From positions 124,001 through 188,000 of the forward strand of contig NZ_JH600305.1 in assembly GCF_000245335.1 (NCBI RefSeq): DNA of 64,000 nucleotides, read 5' to 3'. Within the stretch, counting starts at the first letter, position 1. Each line of letters starts with the position of its first letter. The position numbers and the translations under genes were made by a program. The notes under the pieces are model-generated. The model saw nothing but the letters and a program-made list of their open reading frames with translations. It was not told where the DNA came from and searched no databases. This stretch comes from Bacillus mojavensis RO-H-1 = KCTC 3706 (GTDB lineage Bacteria; Bacillota; Bacilli; Bacillales; Bacillaceae). Below are positions 17,169 to 28,255 of the stretch, piece after piece.

Positions 17169-17676
17169 GCGTGAGCAGCTTCTTTTGTGGCTGAAGGAAT
17201 CCCAATCGCCGCTGACAGGAGGAGAGCTCGCCAAAAAAGCAAATGTTTCAAGACAGGTGATCGTTCAGGATATCTCGCTTTTAAAAGCGAAAAATGAGCC
17301 GATTATCGCCACAAGCCAAGGGTATGTCTATCTGGACGCCGCCGCTCAAAAGCATCAGCAGGCAGAAAGAATCATAGCGTGTTTGCACGGACCTGAACGG
17401 ACAGAAGAAGAATTGCAGCTCATCGTGGATGAAGGGGTAACTGTAAAAGACGTAAAAATTGAGCACCCTGTATACGGCGATTTAACTGCAGCGATCCAAG
17501 TCGGCACGCGAAAAGAAGTCAAACATTTCATCAAAAAGATTAATTCCACAAATGCCGCCTATTTATCACAGCTGACAGATGGTGTGCATCTCCATACACT
17601 GACAGCGCCGGATGAACATCGCATCGATCAAGCCTGTCAAGCGCTCGAGGAAGCCGGCATTTTGATTGAAGACTAA
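17134..17676 (+). CDS. yrxA: Nicotinate-responsive repressor YrxA (NiaR)
   Basis: A 180-residue repressor with an N-terminal winged helix (about 10-65, GELAKKANVSRQVIVQDISLLKA) and a C-terminal 3H domain, named for three conserved histidines and expected to bind nicotinate and a metal. It represses nadBCA and nifS when niacin is available. The TTG start at 17134, after AAGGAG, gives MTEELKLMG. Sitting as the second gene of the unit it represses implies negative autoregulation. Confidence 0.93.
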   Translation: MTEELKLMGANRREQLLLWLKESQSPLTGGELAKKANVSRQVIVQDISLLKAKNEPIIATSQGYVYLDAAAQKHQQAERIIACLHGPERTEEELQLIVDEGVTVKDVKIEHPVYGDLTAAIQVGTRKEVKHFIKKINSTNAAYLSQLTDGVHLHTLTAPDEHRIDQACQALEEAGILIED

Positions 17677-17699
17677 AAAAAGCCCTATTAGGGCTTTTT
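17676..17699. terminator. Bidirectional terminator between yrxA and pheA
   Basis: AAAAAGCCC-TATTA-GGGCTTTTT serves both converging genes. The stop codon of pheA (17698-17700) overlaps its edge. Confidence 0.85.
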
Positions 17700-18555
17700 A
17701 TAATTGATAAGATTGATATGTACCAAGCAGCTTTACTTTGCACCCGAGCGCTTCAAGCTCCTGCATAGCTCCAGGGATTAATACTTCATCAAACGCCTGT
17801 TCAATATCAATAATAAAGAAATAATTCCCTAACCCGGTTTTGGTCGGACGGGATTCGATTTTTGACAGGTTTAAGTTTCTCCAAGAAAAAGCAGACAGCA
17901 CTCTATGCAGCGCTCCGGATTGATCATCCTGGGGAAGCATCACCATCAGTGTTGTTTTTGGTCTTGAATTCAATTTTGAATTCACTTCAAAGGTTATATT
18001 TTCATCAGGAGACAGAATGACAAATCGCGTATGATTGTCTCTATAGTCCTGGATATCCCGTTTTACGATTTTTAATCCGTATGTAGAAGCCGCCATTTCA
18101 TTGGCAATCACCCCGATATTCAGCTCGGGATGGTCACTGACAAACTTTGCCGCCGCTCCAGTTGAATTGGCGTATTCATACGGGACGGAAGAAAAATGCC
18201 GATGGAGAAACTTATGGCACTGCGCAATCGCATGTGAGTGCGAATAAATTTTGTTCAGGTCTTTCCACGCATTCTCTCTGGAAGGATGAACGAGTAAGTG
18301 CTGATGTATCGGCAATGTCATTTCACCTACGATAGGCAGAGGCTGTTCATGTATTAAATAGTCTATTGTTAAGTTTACTGATCCTTCTAATGCGTTCTCT
18401 AAAGGTACAAAAGCGAAATCAACCTCACCTGCAACTGCCGCATCTATACATTCCGGTATCGTGCGGTAAGCAACATGCTCGGCGCCATTTAGAAAACAAG
18501 AACTGACTGCTAGATGTGTGAATGTAGCTGCTGGACCTAAGTAACCGACTTTCAT
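17698..18555 (-). CDS. pheA: Prephenate dehydratase
   Basis: PheA converts prephenate to phenylpyruvate in phenylalanine synthesis. The 285-residue protein has the periplasmic-binding-like catalytic domain with the NHTRFVIL motif (about 171-178) bearing the catalytic Thr. A C-terminal ACT domain carries the ESRP phenylalanine-binding motif (SKIESRPTK), so feedback inhibition is expected. It is the last gene of the spo0B-obg-pheB-pheA cluster; the ATG follows GGGGAGAG. Confidence 0.96.
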   Translation of the reverse strand: MKVGYLGPAATFTHLAVSSCFLNGAEHVAYRTIPECIDAAVAGEVDFAFVPLENALEGSVNLTIDYLIHEQPLPIVGEMTLPIHQHLLVHPSRENAWKDLNKIYSHSHAIAQCHKFLHRHFSSVPYEYANSTGAAAKFVSDHPELNIGVIANEMAASTYGLKIVKRDIQDYRDNHTRFVILSPDENITFEVNSKLNSRPKTTLMVMLPQDDQSGALHRVLSAFSWRNLNLSKIESRPTKTGLGNYFFIIDIEQAFDEVLIPGAMQELEALGCKVKLLGTYQSYQL

Positions 18556-18572
18556 GACGATATTCTCTCCCC

Positions 18573-19016
18573 TTACGCTCCTGAACCTAATATTTCAACC
18601 TTTTCTACAAAGTCAAACTTTCTCATCTTGTTCATTAATGTATGAATGTCCTCTTCCATTGCGGATGTACTGATAGACAGCGTTACGTTTGCTCTCCCTT
18701 GAAGCGGAATGGTCTGGTGAATGGAAAGAACGTTGCTTCCAGAGTCAGCCACCGCCTGAAGGAGCTGAGATAACGCGCCTGAGCGATCCTCTAAATGAAA
18801 GAAAAGTGTGATAATTTGTTCTTTAACCATTGTATAAAAAGGAAAAACGGCATCTCTGTATTTATAAAATGCGCTTCTGCTTAAATCTACCTTTTGAACG
18901 GCGTCTGCCACTGATTCTGCTTTTTTTCGATCCAGCAGTTTTTTGACTTCCAATGTTTTTCTCATCGCATCAGGCAACACATCTTCACGGACAAGATAAA
19001 ACGTCTCCTCTTTCAC
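18573..19016 (-). CDS. pheB: ACT-domain protein PheB
   Basis: A 147-residue protein with an N-terminal helical segment that resembles a small DNA-binding fold ([26 protein letters not shown]) and a C-terminal ACT domain. It is often annotated as chorismate mutase or as an amino-acid-sensing regulator; neither is shown by sequence. The GTG start at 19016 gives the family length and lies about 6 bases after GGGGGG, whereas an ATG 6 bases earlier abuts that site. It is 17 bases before pheA and probably coupled to it. Confidence 0.88.
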   Translation of the reverse strand: MKEETFYLVREDVLPDAMRKTLEVKKLLDRKKAESVADAVQKVDLSRSAFYKYRDAVFPFYTMVKEQIITLFFHLEDRSGALSQLLQAVADSGSNVLSIHQTIPLQGRANVTLSISTSAMEEDIHTLMNKMRKFDFVEKVEILGSGA

Positions 19017-19033
19017 TTGCATCCCCCCTTTTG

Positions 19034-19062
19034 AAAATAGAGAGCCTGATATCCAGGCTCTC
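19034..19062 (-). terminator. Hairpin between obg and pheB
   Basis: GAGAGCCTG-GATAT-CAGGCTCTC, a perfect 9-pair stem followed by TATTTTC on the minus strand. With only four U it is probably a partial terminator that lowers pheBA expression relative to obg, or an mRNA-stabilising element. Confidence 0.6.
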
Positions 19063-19070
19063 ACCCATTA

Positions 19071-20378
<1,308 letters not shown>

Positions 20379-20391
20379 TTAAAAAACACCG

Positions 20392-20970
20392 CTAGTTCAA
20401 CCCAATTTCAATTAGACATTCGTGGCTTGTGATCCCAAAACGCATGATATCAAAGTCCTCATATCCATTTTGCCGAAAATCATCAAAGGCAGTTATATTG
20501 GCAAAAGTGCCGTGAAAATCAAGGTACAGTATCAGCTGTCTGTCAGGATGATCGGTTTGAAGCGAAACGGTTAAATGATTTTCACTGCCTCTAGTAACTG
20601 CTTGTTCAAACAGATGAAACAGCTTTCTCATCAGTTTCGCCAATTTTTGATCATAAGCTGACAAATCCTTAATTTCCCCGAGAACTTCATATTCAAGCGT
20701 CATATATTGGGCTTTCCAATTAAACGTAAGAAAATCAAACGCTAAATGCGGTGTTTTCAGGTTTGAGAGCTTTGATTCGTGTTTAGCGTCTATCACCATT
20801 TCTTCAATGATTTCAAAGACGCGGTCATACTTCTGCAAGCTTAAGTTTCCTTTAATAAGCTGCAGCTTATTCATCCAATCATGCCGGGAATGGCTGAGAA
20901 GATGAATCAGTTCATTTGTTAAAGCTGTATCGCTTATATTTTCTTCTTGATTTTTTGAAACATCCTTCAT
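20392..20970 (-). CDS. spo0B: Sporulation phosphotransferase Spo0B
   Basis: Spo0B carries phosphate from Spo0F to Spo0A in the sporulation phosphorelay. The 192-residue protein resembles a degenerate histidine kinase: a helical hairpin with the phosphorylated His30 (LLSHSRHDWMNKL, 25-37) and a C-terminal domain like an ATPase fold but without nucleotide motifs. ATG 20970 is preceded by GGGAG at 7 bases. It is the first gene of the spo0B-obg unit, downstream of a long leader. Confidence 0.96.
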   Translation of the reverse strand: MKDVSKNQEENISDTALTNELIHLLSHSRHDWMNKLQLIKGNLSLQKYDRVFEIIEEMVIDAKHESKLSNLKTPHLAFDFLTFNWKAQYMTLEYEVLGEIKDLSAYDQKLAKLMRKLFHLFEQAVTRGSENHLTVSLQTDHPDRQLILYLDFHGTFANITAFDDFRQNGYEDFDIMRFGITSHECLIEIGLN

Positions 20971-21248
20971 TTTCGCACTCCCAATCATTTGATTTCTTAT
21001 TTAGGAGTCTGTATAAGTGTGTATTATGAATTATAACAGAGAAGGCTTTGATAGAAAAACAATTGTTTTTCCCAGAAATATCATGTTCCTTTTTTCTGGC
21101 TTAGGTTGATTTTCAGCCAGGCAGAACATTTTATGTATTACTGCTTGGGGAACATATCCAGTGGGTTTGAGACATTCGTTCTCATTCTTGGCGGGGTCTG
21201 CTCGCACATACTCTGCATAACATTCTTGATGCTTACTCCGCATATTGC
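20971..21248 (-). promoter_or_regulatory. spo0B upstream region with probable promoter
   Basis: This gene-free stretch of about 280 bases holds an extended -10 TGTTATAAT (TATAAT at 21030-21035 on the minus strand) about 60 bases before spo0B, with only a weak -35. Upstream of it, 21031-21243 can be read as a 70-residue minus-strand frame (starting MRSKHQECYAEY) with no independent ribosome binding site. I treat it as non-coding. No other signal is seen. Confidence 0.55.
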
Positions 21249-21284
21249 AAAAAAAACTCCAGTCATTATCGACCGGAGTTTTTG
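21249..21284 (-). terminator. Terminator of the rplU-ysxB-rpmA operon
   Basis: AAAACTCCGGTC-GATAAT-GACTGGAGTTTT followed by more U on the minus strand, directly after the rpmA stop. Confidence 0.9.
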
Positions 21285-21289
21285 AATCA

Positions 21290-21586
<297 letters not shown>

Positions 21587-21928
21587 CTATATTATGTTTG
21601 TGGTCACACGCAAGTGATCTTTGTAATCCCGTTCGATTGTCTCTAACGAAACAATCATGCCTTCAATCAGCAGCTGAGCTTTTTGGCGCGCCTCCGGATC
21701 GAGAGATTCAGGGAATTCAAAGTAAAAATAACCCCCATCTTCTCCTATATCAAGAAGCGGCTCGAAGCCCGCCAACGCGATGACCGCGTTAACGGATCCA
21801 AACACAACAGCTGTCACTCCGGCACAGACGAGATCTTGTCCATGTTCAGCAAAATTCGCGTGGCCCGTCATTTCAAAAGACAATACGCTTTTGTCAGCAC
21901 GGGACCTTCTGATTGTTGCCTGAATCAT
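21587..21928 (-). CDS. ysxB: Ribosomal-processing cysteine protease Prp
   Basis: A 113-residue cysteine protease that cleaves the N-terminal leader of bL27. The family active-site pattern is visible: His in TGHANFAEHG and, twelve residues on, Cys in DLVCAGVTAVV. It is encoded between the genes for L21 and L27 with gaps of 3 and 12 bases, which ensures production with its substrate. Its length matches the family and no key residue is missing. Confidence 0.93.
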   Translation of the reverse strand: MIQATIRRSRADKSVLSFEMTGHANFAEHGQDLVCAGVTAVVFGSVNAVIALAGFEPLLDIGEDGGYFYFEFPESLDPEARQKAQLLIEGMIVSLETIERDYKDHLRVTTNII

Positions 21929-21931
21929 GGC

Positions 21932-22347
<416 letters not shown>

Positions 22348-22353
22348 TTAAAA

Positions 22354-22382
22354 AATATATCAAAATACAAGGCGTTTGTCAA
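22354..22382 (-). promoter_or_regulatory. Promoter of the rplU operon
   Basis: Perfect -35 TTGACA (22377-22382), 17-base spacer and -10 TATATT (22354-22359) on the minus strand, a strong sigma-A promoter as expected for ribosomal protein genes. Confidence 0.88.
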
Positions 22383-22388
22383 TCGATT

Positions 22389-23255
22389 TTAATAAGGCAG
22401 CAGCAGTTCCTCCATGGAGGAATTTGTCCGTTTATCAGCAAAGTAGGCATGCAGCACTTCATTCTCATCCAGCTGGCTTAACTTCTCTCCTGACTTTTCT
22501 ATAATAATGGGATGCTTACAGCCTCGTTTGAATTCCGCCATTACATGATAGACTTTATCCTCAGCATTAACGGTAAGCGGAAGCAATTTTTCAAGCTCAC
22601 GGTTTTTCCCATAGTATCTTTCCAAGAGAAACCTCACATGGATGTAGTGTCTTTGCCTGTACTCCTCAAACAAAGAAACAGCCAGAAAGACAAACAAAAC
22701 CCATGCGCTGATTTGCAGAGGAACCGCAAATAAAACCCAGCATGCGAGAAGCAGGCAGCACACAAGTGAAGTCTTTAGATTCAGCCGGTGCGCTTTTTGA
22801 AAAGCCAGATGCTTTGAAAAAAATAAAAATAACAGCTTGCCGCCGTCAAGCGGCCAAATCGGCAGCAGATTCACAAATAAAATAGATAGATTATAAAATG
22901 TAAACAGTTCAAAGGTCTCGTGATTAATTATTGAGAGGCCTGCAAGCATCCAAGCCGCAAGCTGGAGCCAAATGTGCTGAAGAGGTCCGGCAATAATAAC
23001 CGCAAACTCTTCCTTTAACGGCCGATTTCCGTGCTCTTCCACTTCAACCGTTCCTCCAAATGGCAGCAAAAAAACACGCTTGATTCTCCAAGAAAAAAAC
23101 ACGGCCAGAGCGGCATGCCCCAGCTCATGGATCAGGACAATCACAAGCAAACATAGCAATGCTTTCATATGCCCTGTAACCAGCCCCAGCGCCATGATAA
23201 TCCAAAGAAAAGGATGAACATGAATTTTCAAGATGAGGTCAAGCCATTTATTCAA
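22389..23255 (-). CDS. spoIVFB: Intramembrane metalloprotease SpoIVFB
   Basis: SpoIVFB is the site-2-type protease that cleaves pro-sigma-K in the mother cell. The 288-residue membrane protein has zinc motif HELGH in LIHELGHAALAVFF (about 43-47) and the second motif NLLPIWPLDGGKLL, where Asp completes the zinc site. A C-terminal CBS-like cytoplasmic region can sense ATP. The TTG start at 23255 overlaps the end of spoIVFA by 8 bases, fitting coupled synthesis with its inhibitor partner. Confidence 0.96.
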   Translation of the reverse strand: MNKWLDLILKIHVHPFLWIIMALGLVTGHMKALLCLLVIVLIHELGHAALAVFFSWRIKRVFLLPFGGTVEVEEHGNRPLKEEFAVIIAGPLQHIWLQLAAWMLAGLSIINHETFELFTFYNLSILFVNLLPIWPLDGGKLLFLFFSKHLAFQKAHRLNLKTSLVCCLLLACWVLFAVPLQISAWVLFVFLAVSLFEEYRQRHYIHVRFLLERYYGKNRELEKLLPLTVNAEDKVYHVMAEFKRGCKHPIIIEKSGEKLSQLDENEVLHAYFADKRTNSSMEELLLPY

Positions 23256-24042
23256 ATGAGATCACCTGAATCGGATCAATAAATTTGTCGCCGTCTTTCA
23301 TGGCAAAATAATAGAGCCCTTTGTTATGATCATCGAGTTTAATCGTACCGAGCTTTTTGCCTTTATCTACAAAATCATATAAAGCGACATCCACGTCTTT
23401 CAGTTCACCATAAATGCTGTAGGTATTGTCAGCATGCTGCACTTTTACTGTCAGCCCCGTCTCACCGTCTTTACTGACTTCAACAACATAGCCTTCTTTT
23501 ATACAATAGATTGTATCACTGCTTGTTTCGACTTTAATGCCTTCCCCGTTGTCCTGAAAATCCTGCTGAACTTTTCCAGATGCGGGTGCAACAAGATCTT
23601 GACTCACTTCAACCTGCTGTTCCTTATTTTTCTTTTCAGGAGCGAGAAATGCAAGCGGGCTGCCAAATTTCGTTTCAAACCAATGGCTTGCTGAAGCAAA
23701 TTGAAATTCTGTTTCGAAGGTTTGTGCAACGACCGGCTTGATCTGGCTGATGGGTCCAATGTTTGTTTTATAGGCTATGGCAGAAACCAGAACAAGGCAG
23801 GCCGATAGAAGGCATTTCAGAATCATTGAGTCTGTTTTCACCAAAGGGTGTCTTCCGCTGAAATTCGAATTGCCATCTTCATATACCGGGATAGCCCCAT
23901 GTTTTTCCTGATCAGATACCATGACCCAAGACGGCGTTTTTTGCTTTTCGGAACCTGTCTGAGTAGGGAAACGTTTTGAGCCAGACACCTGTTTCCTTCT
24001 TTTCTCTAATCGTTTTCTGATTTCATCTGCTCTGTGACTCAT
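23248..24042 (-). CDS. spoIVFA: SpoIVFA, anchor and inhibitor of SpoIVFB
   Basis: SpoIVFA holds SpoIVFB and BofA in an inactive complex in the outer forespore membrane until SpoIVB cleaves it. The 264-residue protein has a basic cytoplasmic N-terminus (RADEIRKRLEKRRKQ), one membrane helix (about 83-99, LKCLLSACLVLVSAIAY) and a C-terminal LytM/M23-like domain (about 170-260) that lacks the zinc-binding HxH of active peptidases. ATG 24042 gives the usual length and follows AAAGGATG. A sigma-E promoter lies upstream. Confidence 0.95.
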   Translation of the reverse strand: MSHRADEIRKRLEKRRKQVSGSKRFPTQTGSEKQKTPSWVMVSDQEKHGAIPVYEDGNSNFSGRHPLVKTDSMILKCLLSACLVLVSAIAYKTNIGPISQIKPVVAQTFETEFQFASASHWFETKFGSPLAFLAPEKKNKEQQVEVSQDLVAPASGKVQQDFQDNGEGIKVETSSDTIYCIKEGYVVEVSKDGETGLTVKVQHADNTYSIYGELKDVDVALYDFVDKGKKLGTIKLDDHNKGLYYFAMKDGDKFIDPIQVISFE

Positions 24043-24075
24043 TGCCATCATCCTTTGCATTCGTTGGGTTTGTAC

Positions 24076-24104
24076 ATCATATGTCTTGTCCACGGCAATT
24101 ATTC
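24076..24104 (-). promoter_or_regulatory. Sigma-E type promoter of spoIVFAB
   Basis: GAATAAT (24098-24104), 14-base spacer and CATATGAT (24076-24083) on the minus strand match the sigma-E consensus, 34 bases before the spoIVFA start. Confidence 0.75.
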
Positions 24105-24135
24105 GATTTACCTTCAGCACAGAGCAGTCAGAAAC

Positions 24136-24170
24136 AAAAAAACCTGACACAGCATTTGCTTTGTCAGATT
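24136..24170 (-). terminator. Terminator of the mre-min operon
   Basis: CTGACA-AAGC-AAAT-GCTG-TGTCAG followed by a seven-U run on the minus strand, downstream of minD. Confidence 0.85.
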
Positions 24171-24191
24171 CTTCTCTTTTATTCTATGAAA

Positions 24192-24998
24192 TTATGATCT
24201 TACTCCGAAAAATGACTTAATCTTAGCCATCATTCCCTTGTTTTGCTCTTCAAGCACCTGCAAAGGAACAGATTCGCCTAAAATGCGGCGGGCAATATTT
24301 CGATATGCGATGGAAGCGCGGTTTTTCGGATCCATTGCAATTGGTTCGCCATGGTTAGATGCCTTAATCACTTCATCATCATCGGCAACGATACCGAGCA
24401 AATCAATCGACAAATGCTGAACGATTTCATCGATATCCATCGTGTCACCGTTTTTCATTAGGTGATTTCTGATTCTGTTTACAACGAGCCGCGGCGGTTC
24501 AATATTTTCTTCTTTTTCCAATAGCCCTATAATGCGATCAGCATCTCGCACAGCTGAAATCTCAGGCGTTGTGACCACTACCGCCTTGTCAGCCCCGGAA
24601 ACGGCGTTTTTGTATCCTTGCTCAATTCCTGCGGGGCAGTCTATGATGACATAATCAAATTCCTGTTTGAGCTCTTGGACCATAGTTTTGATTTGTTCAG
24701 GAGCAACAGCCGTTTTATCGCTCGTTTGAGCAGCGGGCATTAAATAGAGCAAATCATCAAACCGTTTATCCTTTACGAGCGCCTGATGCATTTTACATCT
24801 GCCCTCTACAACGTCTACGAGATCATAAATAATTCTATTTTCAAGACCCATTACTACATCCAGGTTGCGCAGTCCTATATCAGTATCTACTAAACATACA
24901 CGCTTCCCTAAAATGGCTAAGGCGGTACCGAGGTTAGCAGATGTTGTTGTTTTACCTACTCCGCCTTTTCCCGAAGTTATTACGATAGCCTCACCCAA
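24192..24998 (-). CDS. minD: Septum-site determining ATPase MinD
   Basis: MinD is the membrane-bound ATPase that recruits MinC to block division near the poles. The 268-residue protein has the deviant Walker A GKGGVGKTT (about 10-18), switch DTDIGLRN and DCPAG, and a C-terminal amphipathic membrane helix (MMAKIKSFFGVRS). The TTG start at 24998 follows GGGAGG by 8 bases, and leaves only one base between it and the minC stop, so translation is coupled. Confidence 0.96.
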   Translation of the reverse strand: MGEAIVITSGKGGVGKTTTSANLGTALAILGKRVCLVDTDIGLRNLDVVMGLENRIIYDLVDVVEGRCKMHQALVKDKRFDDLLYLMPAAQTSDKTAVAPEQIKTMVQELKQEFDYVIIDCPAGIEQGYKNAVSGADKAVVVTTPEISAVRDADRIIGLLEKEENIEPPRLVVNRIRNHLMKNGDTMDIDEIVQHLSIDLLGIVADDDEVIKASNHGEPIAMDPKNRASIAYRNIARRILGESVPLQVLEEQNKGMMAKIKSFFGVRS

Positions 24999-24999
24999 T

Positions 25000-25680
25000 T
25001 CACATTCCTCCCTCAAGCCTTGTTAGATCAGGTCTTAAATGAGCCAAATGTTGAAGGCGTTCAATGACCATATTTCCGTCTGTATCTAAATAAGCACATT
25101 CCATTTCGTTCCCTTTTTGAATGTGGTCTGGGGAGCGATTTAACACGTGATTGATTCTTAACTGTGTCGGCAGCATTTCAGAGGCAGCAATAACCGCATA
25201 ATTATTTCCGTTAAATCCGGCGTGGGCAATCCCTTTTAGCGAACCCAGAACAAAAATGTTTCCGCCGGCTCTGACTGTCCCGCCCGGATTCACATCTCCG
25301 ATCAGAAGCAAATCGCCCTTCACCTCGAGCACTTGGCCTGAACGGACAATTTTTGAGACAGAAATAATTTCCGCTTCCTCTTTCATACGCTGTGCTTCTT
25401 TTTTAGTAATGACTTCACTCTCAATAGAATGAACAAACAAATCTTTTTTTGACGCAATTATTTCGGTCAGCTGTTCCTCTTGCTCCTGATATAAGCATCG
25501 ATTGCCCAGCTTAATATGAACGCTGATTTTCTGGCCTTTTCCATCTGTATATTGTTCAATTGACAGCATATTCTGAAGACCATCGAGAAGCTCATCAAAA
25601 GAACATGCATCGTCAAGATGCAATGTCAAACCATTCTTTGTTCCTTTTATCGTTACATATTGCTGCTTTTTGGTCTTCAC
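25000..25680 (-). CDS. minC: Septum-site inhibitor MinC
   Basis: MinC blocks FtsZ assembly. The 226-residue protein has an N-terminal FtsZ-binding domain and a C-terminal right-handed beta-helix (about 105-210, glycine-rich turns such as [21 protein letters not shown] in part) that binds MinD. The GTG start at 25680 is chosen because GAGGTG lies 6-7 bases upstream; an ATG 9 bases earlier would abut that site. It follows mreD in the mreBCD-minCD operon. Confidence 0.95.
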   Translation of the reverse strand: MKTKKQQYVTIKGTKNGLTLHLDDACSFDELLDGLQNMLSIEQYTDGKGQKISVHIKLGNRCLYQEQEEQLTEIIASKKDLFVHSIESEVITKKEAQRMKEEAEIISVSKIVRSGQVLEVKGDLLLIGDVNPGGTVRAGGNIFVLGSLKGIAHAGFNGNNYAVIAASEMLPTQLRINHVLNRSPDHIQKGNEMECAYLDTDGNMVIERLQHLAHLRPDLTRLEGGM

Positions 25681-25732
25681 AATATTCACCTCAACAACAT
25701 ACTCATTTCGTCAAAAAAAGATAAAATCCTTT

Positions 25733-26251
25733 TTACTCATCTCTCAATTCTTTCTTTAGACTCATAAAAAATAATCTAAATGGGAGAACCAGGATGAGTG
25801 CGCTTATCATATTTAATAAAACTGTCGGTATAAACCGGTCTAGCACAAAGCCATTAAACGTCATAATGTCTTTGTGAATCAGCGACTGAATACCGAACAC
25901 ATAAAATTCTAGCAGACAAACAGCGAGAACAGCAATCAGGATGACGACAAATGCGTTTGTGTGCAGCACTTTAAACGCTTTTGACGCCAAATAGCTTAGC
26001 CCCGCAAAGCCAAACATATAAACACCTAATAGACTTGTATAATTCATATCATATAGAAAGCCGAAAATAAAACCGTAGATCACTGCGTGTTTTTGATTGA
26101 TAAAAGCCGACATAAAAATCAGCACAAGCATCAGAAAACGCGGGACGAGCACCTGGTCATCCGTAACAAACGGGAAATGCACCAGATCAGTAAAAATGCT
26201 TTCCGCCGAAAAAACCAACATCATAACGAAAGGGAGAAGGAAACGTTTCAC
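25733..26251 (-). CDS. mreD: Rod-shape protein MreD
   Basis: A 172-residue membrane protein with five or six helices, part of the elongation machinery with MreC, MreB and RodA. The GTG start at 26251 overlaps the mreC stop by four bases (GTGA) and follows GGAGGAAGG. Sequence conservation in this family is low, so the call rests on topology and on its fixed place after mreC. Confidence 0.94.
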   Translation of the reverse strand: MKRFLLPFVMMLVFSAESIFTDLVHFPFVTDDQVLVPRFLMLVLIFMSAFINQKHAVIYGFIFGFLYDMNYTSLLGVYMFGFAGLSYLASKAFKVLHTNAFVVILIAVLAVCLLEFYVFGIQSLIHKDIMTFNGFVLDRFIPTVLLNMISALILVLPFRLFFMSLKKELRDE

Positions 26252-27120
26252 GATCCTTCCTCCTCTGTATCGACAGTCGGTACATCACGATTAACAACGA
26301 TCACATTATTTAAATCTGAAAGATCAGCCGCAGGTTTTACATAGGCAACTTTCGTTAATCCATAAGAGTCAGACTCGATCTCAGTCACTTCACCGATTGT
26401 CAGCCCTTCTGGAAATACGCCTCCTGTGCCTGACGTTTCAATCAGATCGCCTTTTTTCACGTCTTGTTTATCCTTGCGTTCGATTATGGTCATCTTAAGC
26501 CGTTTTTTGTCTTTATCATAGCCTTCGATTAAACCGTAGCCTTTGCTGCCTTTTTTCCCGGAAATGGTTGTTGCGACTCTGTTATTACGGTCAGTATCGC
26601 TTAAAAGCTGGACCGTAGACGTAAAGTTATTAAGGCCTGAGCTTTTAATCTTCCCGATTAATGCGCCTTTTTCGTTCGTTACCGCCATATCTTTCGCTAC
26701 GTTTTGCTGTGTCCCTTTGTTAATGGTCACTTGTTTCGCCCAATTATCAGGGCTTCTGGCAATGACTGTCGCCAAAATCGGCTTGTAATCTTTTATTGAT
26801 TTCACATGGCCGAGTTCGTCACGCAGGGATTTGTTTTCGTCTTCAAGTTCTTGGAGCTTGGCTTCATATTTTGTCTGCCCGTCAAGCTTTTCTCTCAGAC
26901 GCTCGTTTTCTTCGTATGTGTTTTTTAAATCACTAATGTTCTCAAATATCCCTGCAAAAAATTCGGCAGGCGTATGAAAAATGTTTTGAAATACTCCCGT
27001 CGTATCACCGATCAGTTTCTCAGGCCAGGTGGTATTACGGCCGTCCTTCAGCGAAAATCCAATCATAGCCACCAATATGATAATACACAGAAGTAATAGC
27101 ATTAACCGTTTATTCGGCAT
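26248..27120 (-). CDS. mreC: Rod-shape protein MreC
   Basis: MreC is a bitopic protein that links MreB to the wall synthesis complex. The 290 residues show a short cytoplasmic start, a membrane helix (about 7-24), a coiled coil (about 65-105, rich in Glu, Lys and Leu) and two beta-barrel domains outside the membrane. The ATG at 27120 is 30 bases after mreB. Confidence 0.96.
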   Translation of the reverse strand: MPNKRLMLLLLCIIILVAMIGFSLKDGRNTTWPEKLIGDTTGVFQNIFHTPAEFFAGIFENISDLKNTYEENERLREKLDGQTKYEAKLQELEDENKSLRDELGHVKSIKDYKPILATVIARSPDNWAKQVTINKGTQQNVAKDMAVTNEKGALIGKIKSSGLNNFTSTVQLLSDTDRNNRVATTISGKKGSKGYGLIEGYDKDKKRLKMTIIERKDKQDVKKGDLIETSGTGGVFPEGLTIGEVTEIESDSYGLTKVAYVKPAADLSDLNNVIVVNRDVPTVDTEEEGS

Positions 27121-27150
27121 CGTGTTACACCTCTTCTATTGAACTCCCGA

Positions 27151-28164
27151 TTATCTTGTTTTTCCTTTGAAAAGATGGATGTGCTCCAGTGCTTTTCCTG
27201 TCCCGATCGCTACACAATCAAGCGGGTCTTCAGCGATAAGGACCGGCATTTTTGTTTCTTCGCTGATGACTTTGTCCAAATTACGAAGAAGCGCTCCGCC
27301 GCCGGTTAACACAATACCTCTGTCCATGATATCTGCGGCAAGCTCAGGCGGTGTTTTTTCAAGTGTGCTTTTCACTGCCTCTACAATGGTTGACACCGTG
27401 TCACGCAAAGCATTAGAAATTTCTTTCCCGGTAATTTCGATCGTTTTCGGCAGACCTGTCAGCAAGTCACGGCCACGGATTTCCATTTTATCGGATTCTT
27501 CTGCGGACTCAGCAGAGCCGATATCCATTTTAATCGCTTCAGCAGTGCGGTCCCCGATCATCAGGTTGTATGTTTTTCTGATGTAGTTGATAATCGCATC
27601 GTCCATTTCATCACCGGCAACGCGGATCGATTGAGATGTTACAATACCTCCGAGGGAAATAATTGCAACTTCTGTCGTTCCGCCCCCGATATCAACAACC
27701 ATGCTTCCAGTCGGTTCCCAAACCGGGAGATTGGCGCCGATAGCCGCAGCAAACGGCTCTTCGATCGGATACGCGTCACGCGCTCCGGCTTGTCTTGTCG
27801 CATCGATAACCGCACGCTCTTCAACCGCAGTTATGCCGGATGGCACACAAACCATCACATAAGGTTTTCTGGCAAACATGCCTTTATTTTTAATGGCCTG
27901 ATTGATGTAATATTTCATCATGGTAGCCGTTGTTTCATAATCAGCGATAACGCCGTCTTTCATCGGGCGAAGAGCCACTACGTTTCCAGGCGTCCGTCCG
28001 ATCATATTTTTCGCATCATTTCCGACAGCAACAATCGATTTCGTATCCGTTTGCAGCGCGACGACTGACGGCTCCCTCACAACAATTCCTTTACCTTTTA
28101 CAAAAACAAGCGTATTCGCAGTTCCAAGATCTATACCAAGGTCTCTTGTACCAATTCCAAACAT
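27151..28164 (-). CDS. mreB: Actin-like rod-shape protein MreB
   Basis: MreB forms membrane-associated filaments that orient cell wall synthesis. The 337-residue protein shows the actin-fold phosphate loops: [13 protein letters not shown] (phosphate 1, about 11-23), [14 protein letters not shown] (phosphate 2) and LTGGGALL (adenosine). Start and length are standard; AAAGGAAG precedes the ATG. A separate promoter in the 91-base gap after radC probably supplements transcription. Confidence 0.97.
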   Translation of the reverse strand: MFGIGTRDLGIDLGTANTLVFVKGKGIVVREPSVVALQTDTKSIVAVGNDAKNMIGRTPGNVVALRPMKDGVIADYETTATMMKYYINQAIKNKGMFARKPYVMVCVPSGITAVEERAVIDATRQAGARDAYPIEEPFAAAIGANLPVWEPTGSMVVDIGGGTTEVAIISLGGIVTSQSIRVAGDEMDDAIINYIRKTYNLMIGDRTAEAIKMDIGSAESAEESDKMEIRGRDLLTGLPKTIEITGKEISNALRDTVSTIVEAVKSTLEKTPPELAADIMDRGIVLTGGGALLRNLDKVISEETKMPVLIAEDPLDCVAIGTGKALEHIHLFKGKTR

Positions 28165-28224
28165 ATGTATGTATCTTCCTTTCTTAAAGCAAAAATACCC
28201 TAAAGGGAAAAACTCATAAACTCT

Positions 28225-28230
28225 ATTATA
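28225..28230 (-). promoter_or_regulatory. Possible -10 element upstream of mreB
   Basis: TATAAT on the minus strand, 61 bases before the mreB start, in a region with a long T tract but no clear -35. It may give mreB a promoter independent of maf-radC. Confidence 0.45.
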
Positions 28231-28255
28231 GCTTAATTCGACGAAAAAAAAAGTG

